The position numbers and the translations under genes were made by a program. From Rhizobium giardinii bv. giardinii H152 (GTDB taxonomy: Bacteria > Pseudomonadota > Alphaproteobacteria > Rhizobiales > Rhizobiaceae), in contig NZ_KB902613.1 of NCBI RefSeq assembly GCF_000379605.1, positions 1-64,000 on the forward strand: a stretch of DNA of 64,000 nucleotides, read 5' to 3'. Below the pieces are notes generated by a model, which saw only the letters and a program-made list of their open reading frames with translations, did not search any database and was not told the origin of the DNA. This document shows positions 54,889 through 63,822 of this stretch, piece after piece; the first letter of the stretch is position 1; each line of letters starts with the position of its first letter.

Positions 54889-55539
54889 ATGATCTCCAGC
54901 GAGATGTTGAAGACCGCAGAAGCGGCTGTCGTCGCGCGTGTCACGCCGCGCGACGTCAACAGAGTGATCGACGAGGGAATTCTGCCCGCGGCGTTTTCGT
55001 CAGCCGAAAACGGCCGCCGGGTCTGGGTGACCGCATGTTCGCTGATTTCCTTCTATTATGAGAGTGCCACACGCCTCACATCGGAGGAGCGCATCAGTGC
55101 GATCAGGTGGGCCGAACCCCGGCTCAGCGCATGGAAGACGCTGGCGCTCGAGTCGCTGATTGCCAAAGACTGGACGCTGCACCACGATTTTCTGACGATC
55201 GACCTGGCGCCGTTCTTCAGGAAGACGGTCGATGGCCTTGCGGAGCTCGAGGCCGCTCGGGACATGGTTACGTCCTCACCGGATATCCTGGGCGGCACAC
55301 CGGTTATCAGCGGGACGAGAATTCCGGTATACGATATTGCCGCATCCATTGCCGCCGGTCATTCCGTCGAGGAGTTGTTGGAGGCGTTTCCGGCGCTTGA
55401 TGAAAGGCGCATTGGCCTTGCCAAGGTCTATGCCGAAGCCAATCCGCTTCGCGGCCGGCCCAGGCCGCAGCGGGAACTGCCCGCCGGCGCCAGGATCATC
55501 AGAGATCGCCGGGTTGCGAGGCGCAGGCAGCCGGCATGA
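54889..55539 (+). CDS. DUF433 antitoxin
   Basis: A 216-residue protein. The C-terminal DUF433 domain is clear: SPDILGGTPVISGTRIPVYDI, then GHSVEELLEAFPALDERRI (about 127-175). The N-terminal 100 residues look like an HTH-type module (VARVTPRDVNRVIDEGILPA). DUF433 proteins pair with PIN-like DUF5615 toxins, and the next gene fits that role, starting inside the stop of this one (ATGA). The ATG has AGGAG 7 nt upstream and a strong promoter. It should repress its own operon. Confidence 0.85.
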   Translation: MISSEMLKTAEAAVVARVTPRDVNRVIDEGILPAAFSSAENGRRVWVTACSLISFYYESATRLTSEERISAIRWAEPRLSAWKTLALESLIAKDWTLHHDFLTIDLAPFFRKTVDGLAELEAARDMVTSSPDILGGTPVISGTRIPVYDIAASIAAGHSVEELLEAFPALDERRIGLAKVYAEANPLRGRPRPQRELPAGARIIRDRRVARRRQPA

Positions 55540-55949
55540 AGTTGCTCATAGACGAATGCCTGAGCCCGCGGCTTGTCCAGTTGGCGCAAGCCGCCGGCTA
55601 TGTTTTATCGACCCATATCGTATGGCTTGGCAAAAGCGGTTGGAAGGACTGGGAGCTCAAGCCGCTCATCCTTGACGGCGACTGGACCTTCGTCACCAGG
55701 AACTCGGTGGATTTTCGCGGACCGGAATCCGACCCCGGGTCGAAGGGCCAGTATGCGGATGTTGCGATCCATGCCGGGCTCGTGTGTCTGAACGGGCCCT
55801 CGACGATGGACCTGGCGATGCAGTTGGAGCTGTTTGACGAGGCCCTGAAGGAGCTTCAGACGGATCCCGATCTGATCAATCAGGTGCTCGAAGTCACGAT
55901 GAGCCAGGAAGACATTCATATCCTCCGCTACCTGCTGCCGGCCGATTGA
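55536..55949 (+). CDS. DUF5615 PIN-like toxin
   Basis: A 137-residue toxin-like protein. It begins MKLLIDECLSPRLVQLAQAAG, with the first PIN-type acidic residue at D6, and has WTFVTRNSVDFRG around residues 51-63 with the later acidic residues. This is the DUF5615 (Mut7-C-like) layout of probable ribonucleases. Its ATG overlaps the antitoxin stop by ATGA. A terminator follows at 56163. Activity as an RNase is inferred from the family. Confidence 0.85.
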   Translation: MKLLIDECLSPRLVQLAQAAGYVLSTHIVWLGKSGWKDWELKPLILDGDWTFVTRNSVDFRGPESDPGSKGQYADVAIHAGLVCLNGPSTMDLAMQLELFDEALKELQTDPDLINQVLEVTMSQEDIHILRYLLPAD

Positions 55950-56162
55950 TGTGCACCGCCGGTGGCGATTGCACCTGCATTCCTGTCGATGCGCGTCATT
56001 TGGATGCGGTGCAGCATGCGCATAGCTGCATTGCACAATAACTGGTTTGCCTCTGGTCAAAAAACGGGCATTCTGCACACAGCTGATGCACATGGCGGTT
56101 TTCCTCCCAGTGCCGCTGCATCGGCTGTTCCCCTCTGGAGGTTTATTGACCTTCACACTTCA

Positions 56163-56196
56163 AGGGCCGCGGTTTTCCGCTGGCCCTCTTTTTTTG
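56163..56196 (+). terminator. Terminator after the toxin gene
   Basis: AGGGCCGCGG pairs with CCGC-T-GGCCCT (one bulged T) around a TTTT loop, followed by seven T residues. It ends against the nadC stop codon. On the other strand the hairpin lacks a T run, so it mainly terminates plus-strand transcripts from the toxin side. Confidence 0.8.
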
Positions 56197-57045
56197 TCAC
56201 TCGAAATCAAGCCCGATATCGAGCGTCGGCGCGCTGTGGGTGATCCATCCGACGGACAAAAGATCGACGCCGGAAGCGGCGACCCCAGCCGCGGTGGCTG
56301 GCGTGATGCCGCCCGAAGCCTCGGTGATGGCCCGGCCATCGACAAAGGCCACCGCTTCCTTCAACTCATCCGGCGTCATATTGTCGAGCAACACCGCATC
56401 GGCGCCGATCTCCATCGCCTCGCGCAACTGATCCAGCGTGTCGACTTCCACCTCGATCTTGACCATATGGCCGACGCCCGTTTTTGCCCGGCGAATAGCT
56501 TCGCCGACGGAGCCTGCGATCGCGACGTGGTTGTCCTTGATCAGCACCGCATCGTGGAGGGCGAAGCGGTGGTTCATGCCGCCGCCGGCCCGGACGGCAT
56601 ATTTTTCGAGCGCGCGAAGGCCCGGCGTCGTCTTGCGGGTGCAGACGACGGAGGCTCTCGTGCCGGCAACCGTTTTCACGATGTCATTTGTGACCGTCGC
56701 AACACCGGAGAGATGCCCGAGAAAGTTCAGCGCCGTGCGCTCGCCGGTCAAAAGCGCGCGCGACGGGCCTTCGATCGTCGCTATGACGTCACCGGCCTTG
56801 ACCGGCGTACCGTCCTCGATGTGGCGAGTGACCGAAATCGCCGGATCGACAAGCAGAAAGGCGAGCTCGGCGGCATCGAGACCGGCGATCACGCCTGGAT
56901 TGCGGGCAGCCATGACAAACCGCGACCGATGATCGGCCGTGATGACGGCGGCCGAGGTGATGTCGCCGGCAAGGCCGAGGTCTTCCGACAAGGCTGTACG
57001 CACCGCCGGCTCGATCACCAGCCGCGGAAGGGAAGCGAGGGTCAT
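56197..57045 (-). CDS. nadC: Nicotinate-nucleotide pyrophosphorylase (quinolinate phosphoribosyltransferase)
   Basis: A 282-residue enzyme that converts quinolinate and PRPP to nicotinate mononucleotide. The family segment RKTTPGLRALEKYAVRAGGG (about 136-155) and GMNHRFALHDAVLIKDNH are intact, with IEVEVDTLDQLREAM and DNMTPDELK later. The ATG at 57045 has AAGGAG 8 nt upstream; a GTG at 57054 lies within that site. It is the last gene of nadABC. Confidence 0.95.
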   Translation of the reverse strand: MTLASLPRLVIEPAVRTALSEDLGLAGDITSAAVITADHRSRFVMAARNPGVIAGLDAAELAFLLVDPAISVTRHIEDGTPVKAGDVIATIEGPSRALLTGERTALNFLGHLSGVATVTNDIVKTVAGTRASVVCTRKTTPGLRALEKYAVRAGGGMNHRFALHDAVLIKDNHVAIAGSVGEAIRRAKTGVGHMVKIEVEVDTLDQLREAMEIGADAVLLDNMTPDELKEAVAFVDGRAITEASGGITPATAAGVAASGVDLLSVGWITHSAPTLDIGLDFE

Positions 57046-57057
57046 CACGAGCACTCC

Positions 57058-58614
57058 TTAGGCAGTTTTGGCAAGCAGACGCGGGGCGGGGTATTGGGAT
57101 GCCATGGTGCGTGCAGCTTCCAGAATGGCGTCGAGGGTCATCTTGCGCCGCTCCGCAAGGCCGAGCTTCGCCGGAAAATCGGTGCGCGCATGGGCGCCGC
57201 GCGACTCCTGCCGGAGCAAGGCGAAAACGGCGATGGCAAGCCCGACGAGGGCGGGATCGGCCGATGCGCCGTTCGGCTCGACAAGCGGCAGCAGGGTCGT
57301 GATCGCGTCAAGCATGGCGCCGCCGTTGCGCAGCAGCCCGAGGTGACGGGAAACGACCGGGCGGACCGCGGAAAGATTGGCCGAAACCGGCAGCCCTCTG
57401 GCGGAGACAGGAACCGCCACCGCAGCGGACGTCCCTCCAATGTCCCGCGCCGCCCGCATCGCCATCACAACCGCTTCGAGCAGCGAATTGCTGGCGAGCC
57501 GGTTGGCGCCGTGGAGGCCGGTGGCGGCCGCCTCGCCGACGACCCAAAGCCTCTCGACGGTGCTGCGGCCATCAAGATCGGTCGCCACGCCGCCCATGTG
57601 ATAATGGACCGCCGGCCGGACCGGAATGGGCTGACGCTCCGGATCGACGCCGGCCTCGCGGCAAAAGCCGGCGATGGTCGGAAACCGCTCTGTGAAACCG
57701 CTTCCCAAGGCGCCTCGCGCGTCAAGGAAGACGCGGCCGCCCCTGGCGATCTCGGCGCCGATAGCGCGGGCGACGACATCGCGCGGTGCAAGTTCTGCGC
57801 CGGGTATGTCCGCCAGAAAACGTTCGCCACGCTCGTTGACCAGGACCGCGCCTTCGCCGCGCACCGCCTCGCTGATCAGCGCCAGCGGGTGGCGGGCAGA
57901 ACTGAGCGCCGTCGGATGGAACTGCACGAACTCCATGTCGGCAAGCTCGGCGCCGGCGCGGGCAGCCAGCATGATGCCCTGGCCGTAATTGCCGGCCGGA
58001 TTGGTCGTGGCGTCGTAGAGACCGCCAAGCCCACCGGTCGCCAGCACCACGCGCGATGTCGACAGGATTGCGGCGCTGTCACGGCCGGCGCAGAGCAGGC
58101 CCGTCACCCTGCCGTCCGTCGTCAGCAACCGCCGGACCTCGACGCCTTCCAGCACCGCGATCGACGGGGTGGCGCGGACCGCTCGGATGAGCGCCCGGAC
58201 GATGGCCCCGCCCGACCCGTCGCCTTCGACATGCACGATGCGGCGGCGGCAATGCGCTGCCTCCAGGCCGAGCTTGAGGGTGCCGTCTTGACTGCGGTCG
58301 AACCGCACCCCGAAACCTTCCAGAGCGTCGATCGCCGCCGGTGCGTCCTTGAGGATCGCGGCGGCCGTTTCCGTGTCACACAGCCCGTCGCCGGCGGTGA
58401 GCGTATCGGCAAGGTGCAGATCGGCATTGTCATCCGCACCGAGGCTGGCTGCGATACCGCCCTGTGCCCAGGCGCTGGAGGTCTCAATGCCGAGGCCAGC
58501 GCGGGTGATGAGCACGACCGGCTGCGGCGCCAGGGTCAGCGCCGTCATCAGTCCCGCAAGCCCGCTGCCGACGATCGCGACGCGGCCGGCAAGCCGATCG
58601 AGGACCTCGGTCAT
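57058..58614 (-). CDS. nadB: L-aspartate oxidase
   Basis: A 518-residue FAD enzyme that turns aspartate into iminoaspartate. The FAD motif is [17 protein letters not shown] (13-29); [14 protein letters not shown] and [15 protein letters not shown] follow, then the active-site region HPTALSS and the late [15 protein letters not shown]. The ATG overlaps the nadA stop (ATGA). It hands iminoaspartate to NadA. Confidence 0.96.
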   Translation of the reverse strand: MTEVLDRLAGRVAIVGSGLAGLMTALTLAPQPVVLITRAGLGIETSSAWAQGGIAASLGADDNADLHLADTLTAGDGLCDTETAAAILKDAPAAIDALEGFGVRFDRSQDGTLKLGLEAAHCRRRIVHVEGDGSGGAIVRALIRAVRATPSIAVLEGVEVRRLLTTDGRVTGLLCAGRDSAAILSTSRVVLATGGLGGLYDATTNPAGNYGQGIMLAARAGAELADMEFVQFHPTALSSARHPLALISEAVRGEGAVLVNERGERFLADIPGAELAPRDVVARAIGAEIARGGRVFLDARGALGSGFTERFPTIAGFCREAGVDPERQPIPVRPAVHYHMGGVATDLDGRSTVERLWVVGEAAATGLHGANRLASNSLLEAVVMAMRAARDIGGTSAAVAVPVSARGLPVSANLSAVRPVVSRHLGLLRNGGAMLDAITTLLPLVEPNGASADPALVGLAIAVFALLRQESRGAHARTDFPAKLGLAERRKMTLDAILEAARTMASQYPAPRLLAKTA

Positions 58615-59582
58615 ACCGCCAGCATCCTTTCGACCGCGCGGCGGGCGGCGGCGGCCACGGCCGGATCGACCATCACCTCATGACGGTTTTCCTCCAGCGC
58701 CGCGCGAATGTTCTTGAGCGTGATGCGCTTCATATGCGGGCAGAGATTGCAGGGCCGGATGAACTCCACGTCGGGGTGATGGACGGCGACATTGTCGCTC
58801 ATCGAGCATTCGGTGAGCAACACAACACGTGCCGGCTTCTTGCTCCCGACATAGTCGGACATCACGGCGGTCGACCCCGCGAAATCCGCTTCCGCCACCA
58901 CGTCGGGCGGACATTCGGGATGCGCCAGCACGGTAACGCCGGGATGGGCTTCACGTAAGGCCCGCACGTCCTTGGCCGAAAACAGTTCATGCACCTCGCA
59001 ATGGCCGTGCCAGGCGACGATCTCGACATCGGTCTCGCGCGCCACGTTCTGCGCCAGATATTCGTCGGGGATCATCAGCACCTTCGGCACACCGAGCGAT
59101 TCGACGACCCTTTTCGCATTGCCCGATGTGCAGCAGATATCCGAGGCGGCCTTCACCGCGGCCGAGGTGTTGACATAAGTGATCACCGGCACGCCGGGAT
59201 GGGCCTGCCGCAGCAGCGCCACATCTTCCGGGGTGATCGAGTCCGCCAGCGAGCAGCCGGCGCCGAGATCCGGGATCAGCACCATCTTTTCCGGATTGAG
59301 CAGTTTCGCGGTCTCCGCCATGAAATGCACACCGGCGAGCACGATGACGTCCGCCTCCACCTCAATGGCCTTGCGGGCGAGCGCCAGGCTGTCGCCGACG
59401 ATATCGGCGACGCCGTGAAAGATCTCAGGGGTCTGGTAATTGTGGGCCAGGATCACGGCGTTGCGCTGGCGCTTCAGTTCCAGAATCGCCTCGACATCCC
59501 CCGCATGTGAAAGCCATTCGGCCCTCGGCATGACGCGACTGACGCGCTGGTAAAGCGAATTCATCGAAACCGGAGAGTTCAT
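58611..59582 (-). CDS. nadA: Quinolinate synthase
   Basis: A 323-residue iron-sulphur enzyme condensing iminoaspartate with dihydroxyacetone phosphate. Conserved stretches: [34 protein letters not shown] and CCTSGNA for the cluster cysteines, [10 protein letters not shown] and [17 protein letters not shown] near the end. The ATG at 59582 has AAAGGAG 6 nt upstream; a start at 59603 is less likely, as it would fall in the operator. It leads the nadABC operon behind two palindromes. Confidence 0.96.
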   Translation of the reverse strand: MNSPVSMNSLYQRVSRVMPRAEWLSHAGDVEAILELKRQRNAVILAHNYQTPEIFHGVADIVGDSLALARKAIEVEADVIVLAGVHFMAETAKLLNPEKMVLIPDLGAGCSLADSITPEDVALLRQAHPGVPVITYVNTSAAVKAASDICCTSGNAKRVVESLGVPKVLMIPDEYLAQNVARETDVEIVAWHGHCEVHELFSAKDVRALREAHPGVTVLAHPECPPDVVAEADFAGSTAVMSDYVGSKKPARVVLLTECSMSDNVAVHHPDVEFIRPCNLCPHMKRITLKNIRAALEENRHEVMVDPAVAAAARRAVERMLAV

Positions 59583-59594
59583 CGGCAACTCCTT

Positions 59595-59640
59595 TATACT
59601 CAAAATGAGTATATTTAGAGATATTCTCGATTCGAGTATA
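59595..59640. promoter_or_regulatory. Two palindromic operators before nadA, probable NadQ sites
   Basis: A perfect repeat TATACTC-AAAAT-GAGTATA at 59595-59613 and a near-copy TATTCTC-GATTC-GAGTATA at 59622-59640, with centres 27 bp apart. They fill most of the 60-bp gap between nadQ and nadA. A regulator bound here would control nadABC. The second one ends 2 bp from the nadQ stop. Confidence 0.75.
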
Positions 59641-59642
59641 TG

Positions 59643-60572
59643 TCAATGGCGGGAGAGCGGCAGTTTCGATCCGGAGAGTGCGCGCTCCTCAAGCACGGCG
59701 TGGCGGTAGCGGAAGAGCTTGGCCGGCCGGCCGCCCGACTCGCTGCTCATGGCGCCGGTTTCCTCCAGCAATTCCTGCTGATCGATCAAACGCCGGAAGT
59801 TCGGCTTGTGCAAGGTCAGGCCGGCCAGCGCTTCGACTGTGCGCTGGAGCTGGAGCAGGGTAAAATTCTCCGGCATCAGTTCGAAGACAACCGGCCGGTA
59901 TTTGATCTTGGCCCTCAGCCGCGCAATGCCGGTCGCGAGAATACGGCGATGGTCGGCGAACATCGGCTGGCCTGTCGCTCGATCCGGCGCCGCACCCGCC
60001 TCCACGACCAGCCCCGCCTCGTACATCAACTCGTAGCGGTGCAGCGTGAACTCCTCGTTCCAGGGCGCGCCGTCGAGACCGAAGGCGAAGTCGATCCGCC
60101 TCTGCCGGTGTTCGTGCCGCAAGCGTTCCGCTTCGCTCCAGGCCCGCAGCTGGTCGGTGATCGTTGCCAGGTGATCCGGCCTGCTCCTGCGGTGGTCCTC
60201 CCAGGGGAAATATTCGTACCAGCCATGCCAGCCCGGCTTGCCGGCGCCGGGCGCGGCTTGCTCGCGCACCAGCCCGAGATAGCTGATCGAAATCGTCCGC
60301 CGCGCGCGCTCTTCCGGCGACCGGTCGCGATCGGCGAAGGTATAGAGCTGCTCGAGATAGCCGACGGGATGGCCGGTCTGCTCGCTCACCCATTCGCGCA
60401 GGCCGGACTGCAGGCTGCGATGGCCAAGCTCGAACGGCCCCGATGGAAGTGCGTCGCCTCTCCTCACCGTCATCACGCGCGGCTCCTCGCCGGTGACGGC
60501 GGTGAGCATGGCGATCAGTTCGGCGTGGGCGAGCGCATTCTTCAACGGTCGACCGATCCTTTCCGTGGTCAT
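59643..60572 (-). CDS. nadQ: NadQ-type / NrtR-like NAD biosynthesis regulator
   Basis: A 309-residue regulator. The C-terminal winged helix matches the NrtR pattern: FTLLQLQRTVEALAG, HKPNFRRLIDQQELLEETG and GGRPAKLFRYR (about 240-295). The N-terminal part is a Nudix-like ligand domain without a clear catalytic Nudix box, as expected for a sensor. It lies directly upstream of nadABC, on the same strand, with two palindromes between. In alphaproteobacteria this role belongs to NadQ; naming is by context and domain layout. Confidence 0.8.
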   Translation of the reverse strand: MTTERIGRPLKNALAHAELIAMLTAVTGEEPRVMTVRRGDALPSGPFELGHRSLQSGLREWVSEQTGHPVGYLEQLYTFADRDRSPEERARRTISISYLGLVREQAAPGAGKPGWHGWYEYFPWEDHRRSRPDHLATITDQLRAWSEAERLRHEHRQRRIDFAFGLDGAPWNEEFTLHRYELMYEAGLVVEAGAAPDRATGQPMFADHRRILATGIARLRAKIKYRPVVFELMPENFTLLQLQRTVEALAGLTLHKPNFRRLIDQQELLEETGAMSSESGGRPAKLFRYRHAVLEERALSGSKLPLSRH

Positions 60573-60664
60573 CAGACAATCCCTGGGTGGTGCTCCCGTG
60601 AGTAGCAGAGAAACGAAAGAGGGGAAGCGTGAAATGCGACAAAGGAAGAAGAGCGCTTCGCGAC

Positions 60665-60745
60665 GGTGTGGATCGTTCGCCTTCGCCGAAGAACGCGCCG
60701 AGAAGCCGGCAACTTGCCGAAGTCGATGCGGCGCTCGGTCAGATG
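60665..60745 (+). pseudogene. Fragment of a second methylase-helicase gene
   Basis: About 80 bp similar to 54617-54700, near the 3' end of the giant gene. Translation gives SRRCGSFAFAEERAEK, then after a one-base deletion RQLAEVDAALGQM; the intact gene has SRQGGSFAFADELAEK and RQLAEVEAALADD. It implies that a duplicate cassette once ended here. Confidence 0.6.
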
Positions 60746-60774
60746 AGAGCGGCCATCCTTTCAGGCGTCGCCCT

Positions 60775-61122
60775 TCAATGCATGGTGGCCTCCGACAGGG
60801 GCAACTGTTTCACCGCCTGTCTGACGACCTTGCGCAGCTGGCGCCAGTCGGGAAGGTTTCGCTCGTTCACTCGCGCCTGAATTGCCGTCAGTATCCAGCC
60901 CACACAGGCGATGTCGTCCGCCGCGCGATAGGTATCTGACCGCTGGAAGCAGGCGACGATCCGCGGCCGGGCGTCACCTCCCTCCAGCGGGATGGCGGCG
61001 ATAAGGGCTTGCGCTTGCCTGTAAGCCAGCGCGATCCGCTGCCGATCCTTAGGCCCGCTTTGCGCGATCATGCCGCATGTCCAGGCAAGCGTTTGCGACA
61101 GGTGCTCGGCTTCATTTTGCAT
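60775..61122 (-). CDS. Protein of unknown function, 115 residues
   Basis: A helical protein beginning MQNEAEHLSQTLAWTCGM, with RIALAYRQAQALIAAIP and LRKVVRQAVKQLPLSEA near the end. It overlaps the stop of the MarR-like gene by 11 bp, so both are co-translated. No motif is recognised. A partner role for the regulator is possible. Confidence 0.6.
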   Translation of the reverse strand: MQNEAEHLSQTLAWTCGMIAQSGPKDRQRIALAYRQAQALIAAIPLEGGDARPRIVACFQRSDTYRAADDIACVGWILTAIQARVNERNLPDWRQLRKVVRQAVKQLPLSEATMH

Positions 61123-61516
61123 GGCGGATCGGATTTCCGTTGATGAGACCCAGCGTCTCGAGGAACGTTGGGGAGAGATTGAATTGCCGGGCCATGCCGC
61201 GCCCCATGGCGTTTTTCCCCATTTCCTCGATCAGAAGCCCCCTTTGCACGAGCGGACCGACGGCCTGGCCAACGCCGCCCCGGGTGAGGCCGGTGATTTC
61301 GATCAGACGGGTCAAGGTGATGGGCAACTCGTCGCCCTGCAGCTTGCCGATCACCATTATCAGGGCGACCTGCTTGAGGCGGGATGCCGGCGTTTCCCCG
61401 TCGAGCGGGTTGGTCAGGATCTGGTTGAGAGTCATAGTCACGAAGGCCTCGAAATGCGTGGGATGTAACGCGGCGGCGCAGCCCGCGCGCCCGTTGCGAT
61501 CGCGTTTCCCAGACAC
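61112..61516 (-). CDS. MarR-like winged-helix protein
   Basis: A 134-residue DNA-binding-type protein. The helix-turn-helix is LTRLIEITGLTRGGVGQAVGPLV with a wing after GLLIEEMG (about 75-105). The GTG at 61514-61516 has AAGGAG 9 nt upstream and is preferred over an ATG at 61435 with no ribosome site. It is divergent from the ParB-like gene and may regulate it. The ligand is unknown. Confidence 0.72.
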   Translation of the reverse strand: MSGKRDRNGRAGCAAALHPTHFEAFVTMTLNQILTNPLDGETPASRLKQVALIMVIGKLQGDELPITLTRLIEITGLTRGGVGQAVGPLVQRGLLIEEMGKNAMGRGMARQFNLSPTFLETLGLINGNPIRHAK

Positions 61517-61935
61517 TGTTGTCGTCTCCTTCTGAAGCAGCCGCCGGCGGCGTACCCATACAATTGCTGCGCAAGTTCGATGATCGCCGATGCAATCGAC
61601 CCGCGTTCTTTTGCCATCGGAACGACGGCGTTTGCAACCGCCTTTCGCGATAACGCCGACGGGTTTTGCCGGGTATCAGGAAGAAAAAAGGAAAGGAGAA
61701 GGCCTGGTCGCAGACCGGCTCTCCCGCCGCCGCTGGCGCTCAACCGCGCCCTGCGCAACCCGGCCACTCGCCCCGCGCAGGGCTTAAGAGCCCCGCTTGG
61801 GCTTCGCGGCAGGGCTGCTCGGGCGCAGTTGCGCCGGTCGCCCCGCCCCGCAGTCCGGAAGGTGTCTTCGAAAAACATGAAGGCAGGAAAGAGCGGCCGT
61901 CGGCCGCCTCGAAAACCCATGGAAGGAGCATTCCG
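61517..61935. other. Divergent intergenic region, GC-rich
   Basis: 419 bp between the MarR-like gene and the ParB-like gene. No gene, palindrome or clear promoter is seen; the A- and G-rich ribosome site of the ParB-like gene ends it. Confidence 0.4.
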
Positions 61936-63729
61936 ATGGAACTGAAATTTGTCGATCCGCGCGCGCTCAAGGAAAATCCCGACAAGGCGCGACGCTCGAA
62001 ATCGTCCCCGCAGGCCGATGCCCTGCTGCTTGCCACGATCAGGGCGGTCGGCATCGTGCAGCCGCCCGTCGTCGCACCCGAAAGCGAAGGCGGCAACGGT
62101 TATGTGATCGATGCCGGACACCGGCGCGTGCGCCAAGCGATTGCCGCCGGCCTCGAAGAGATTGCGGTGCTGGTCATCGAACGGGCCGAAGACGGTGGCG
62201 CCATGCGGTCGCTTGCCGAAACCCTGGCGCATGAGCAGCTCAATCCCGTCGATCAATGGCGGGCGATCGAACGGCTGGTAGCGCTCGGCTGGACCGAGGA
62301 GGCGATTGCGATGGCGCTGGCGCTGCCCGTGCGCCAGATCCGCAAGCTGCGTCTGCTCGCCAATGTGCTTCCGGCCATGCTCGACCAGATGGCCAAGGGC
62401 GACATGCCGAACGAGCAGCAGCTCAGAACGATCGCCGCCGCATCGCTCGACGAGCAAAAGGAAGTCTGGAAGGCACAGAAGCCGAAGAAGGGCGACACCG
62501 CGGCCTGGTGGCAGATTGCCAATGCGCTTTCCAAGACCCGCATGTACGCCCGCGATGCGAGTTTCGGCGACGACCTCCGAGAGGCCTACGGAATCGAATG
62601 GGCCGAGGACCTGTTCGGCCCGGCCGACGAGGACAATCGCTACACCACCAATGTCGAAGCCTTCCTCGGCGCCCAGCAGGAATGGATGACGAATAATCTT
62701 CCGAAGAAGGGCGCGATCGTCGAGGTCAACAGCTGGGGCCAGCCGGAACTGCCGAAGAAGGCAAACCAAGTCTATGGCAAGCCCGGAAAGGGCGACCATA
62801 CGGGCCTCTATCTCGATCGGGACGGCAAGGTTCAGAGCGTGCACTACCGGATGCCGGAGCCGAAGGGCGCCAAGGGGCAAGCTGGCTCGGGCGATGGTAG
62901 GACCGGCGCCGAGCGTGATGCCGCCGTCGACGGTGATGACGCTATCACCGTCAAATCACGTCCCGACGTCACCCAGAAGGGCCAGGACATGATCGGCGAT
63001 TTCCGCACCGATGCGCTGCACGAGGCGCTCGCCCGCGCGCCGATCGAGGACGACACGCTGATGGCGCTGCTCGTGCTCGCCTTCGCCGGCCAGAATGTGC
63101 GGGTCGATTCCGGTGCGAACGATGCCCTGTTCGGTCCGAAGCGGTTTACCCGTCACGCTGCGCGCCTCGTTACCGAAAACGGCAGCCTGTCGTTCGACAT
63201 GGAAACCGTGCGGGTCGTTGCCCGCTCGGTGCTGATCGACGTGCTGTCATGCCGGCGCGGCATGTCGAACAGCGGTGTCGTTGCGCGCATCGGCGGCGCG
63301 GCTGTCGGCGCGGACGGTTTCCTGCCGAACATGGGCAGCGAAGATTTCCTGCTGTGCCTGTCGCGCCAGGCACTGGAAGCCGCCGCCAAGGAGACCGGTG
63401 TGCAGCCACGGGCGCGGGTCCGCGAAACCCGTGCGGCACTCGTCGAGCAGTTCGGGGCGGACAAGACCTTCGTCCATCCGGCCGCTCTTTTCGCGCCCGA
63501 CAGCCAGGAGGTTCTCGATCTCATCCGGCAGGGCGACCTCGATGCGGAAGAAGCGACCTCCGCTGCGCAAGGCGACCGGCCGGAGGATGAGTCCAACGAC
63601 CATGATCTGCCCGACACCGGTAACGCGGATGAACTGCCCGATCCGGCCGACGGCGATCTCGCCGACGCCGGCCTGACGGAAGACGACGCCGACGAGGACG
63701 AGACCGGCTACGGCATCGCGGCGGAATAG
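61936..63729 (+). CDS. ParB-like nuclease-domain protein of plasmid cassette
   Basis: A 597-residue protein. The N-terminal ParB/Srx domain has LKENPDKARRSK and YVIDAGHRRVRQAIAAGLEE (about 55-74), followed by an HTH-like KorB-type region (MALALPVRQIRKLRLLANVL). The long C-terminal half is unknown, ending in an acidic tail (LADAGLTEDDADEDETG). It is not the plasmid RepB/ParB partner, since no parA or rep gene is near. The ATG at 61936 has AAGGAG 7 nt upstream; the upstream frame is low-quality. The gene is typical of rhizobial plasmids. Confidence 0.88.
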   Translation: MELKFVDPRALKENPDKARRSKSSPQADALLLATIRAVGIVQPPVVAPESEGGNGYVIDAGHRRVRQAIAAGLEEIAVLVIERAEDGGAMRSLAETLAHEQLNPVDQWRAIERLVALGWTEEAIAMALALPVRQIRKLRLLANVLPAMLDQMAKGDMPNEQQLRTIAAASLDEQKEVWKAQKPKKGDTAAWWQIANALSKTRMYARDASFGDDLREAYGIEWAEDLFGPADEDNRYTTNVEAFLGAQQEWMTNNLPKKGAIVEVNSWGQPELPKKANQVYGKPGKGDHTGLYLDRDGKVQSVHYRMPEPKGAKGQAGSGDGRTGAERDAAVDGDDAITVKSRPDVTQKGQDMIGDFRTDALHEALARAPIEDDTLMALLVLAFAGQNVRVDSGANDALFGPKRFTRHAARLVTENGSLSFDMETVRVVARSVLIDVLSCRRGMSNSGVVARIGGAAVGADGFLPNMGSEDFLLCLSRQALEAAAKETGVQPRARVRETRAALVEQFGADKTFVHPAALFAPDSQEVLDLIRQGDLDAEEATSAAQGDRPEDESNDHDLPDTGNADELPDPADGDLADAGLTEDDADEDETGYGIAAE

Positions 63730-63822
63730 CCGCCCTTTCCAACACCGTTCTCCCAACCTCCGCCGCCGGCCGCTCCGGCGGCGGTTCCGTTTCTTCACCT
63801 GCAGAACCCGAAGGAGCCTTTC

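Noticed and set aside
56047-58683. 878-residue plus-strand ORF
   Set aside because: Antisense to nadC and nadB, both of which are unmistakable.
61438-62880. 480-residue minus-strand ORF
   Set aside because: Antisense to the ParB-like gene and its leader.
61936-63729. Plasmid partition RepB/ParB
   Set aside because: No parA, repC or parS-like repeats nearby, and the protein is longer than RepB; it is a ParB-like cassette protein.
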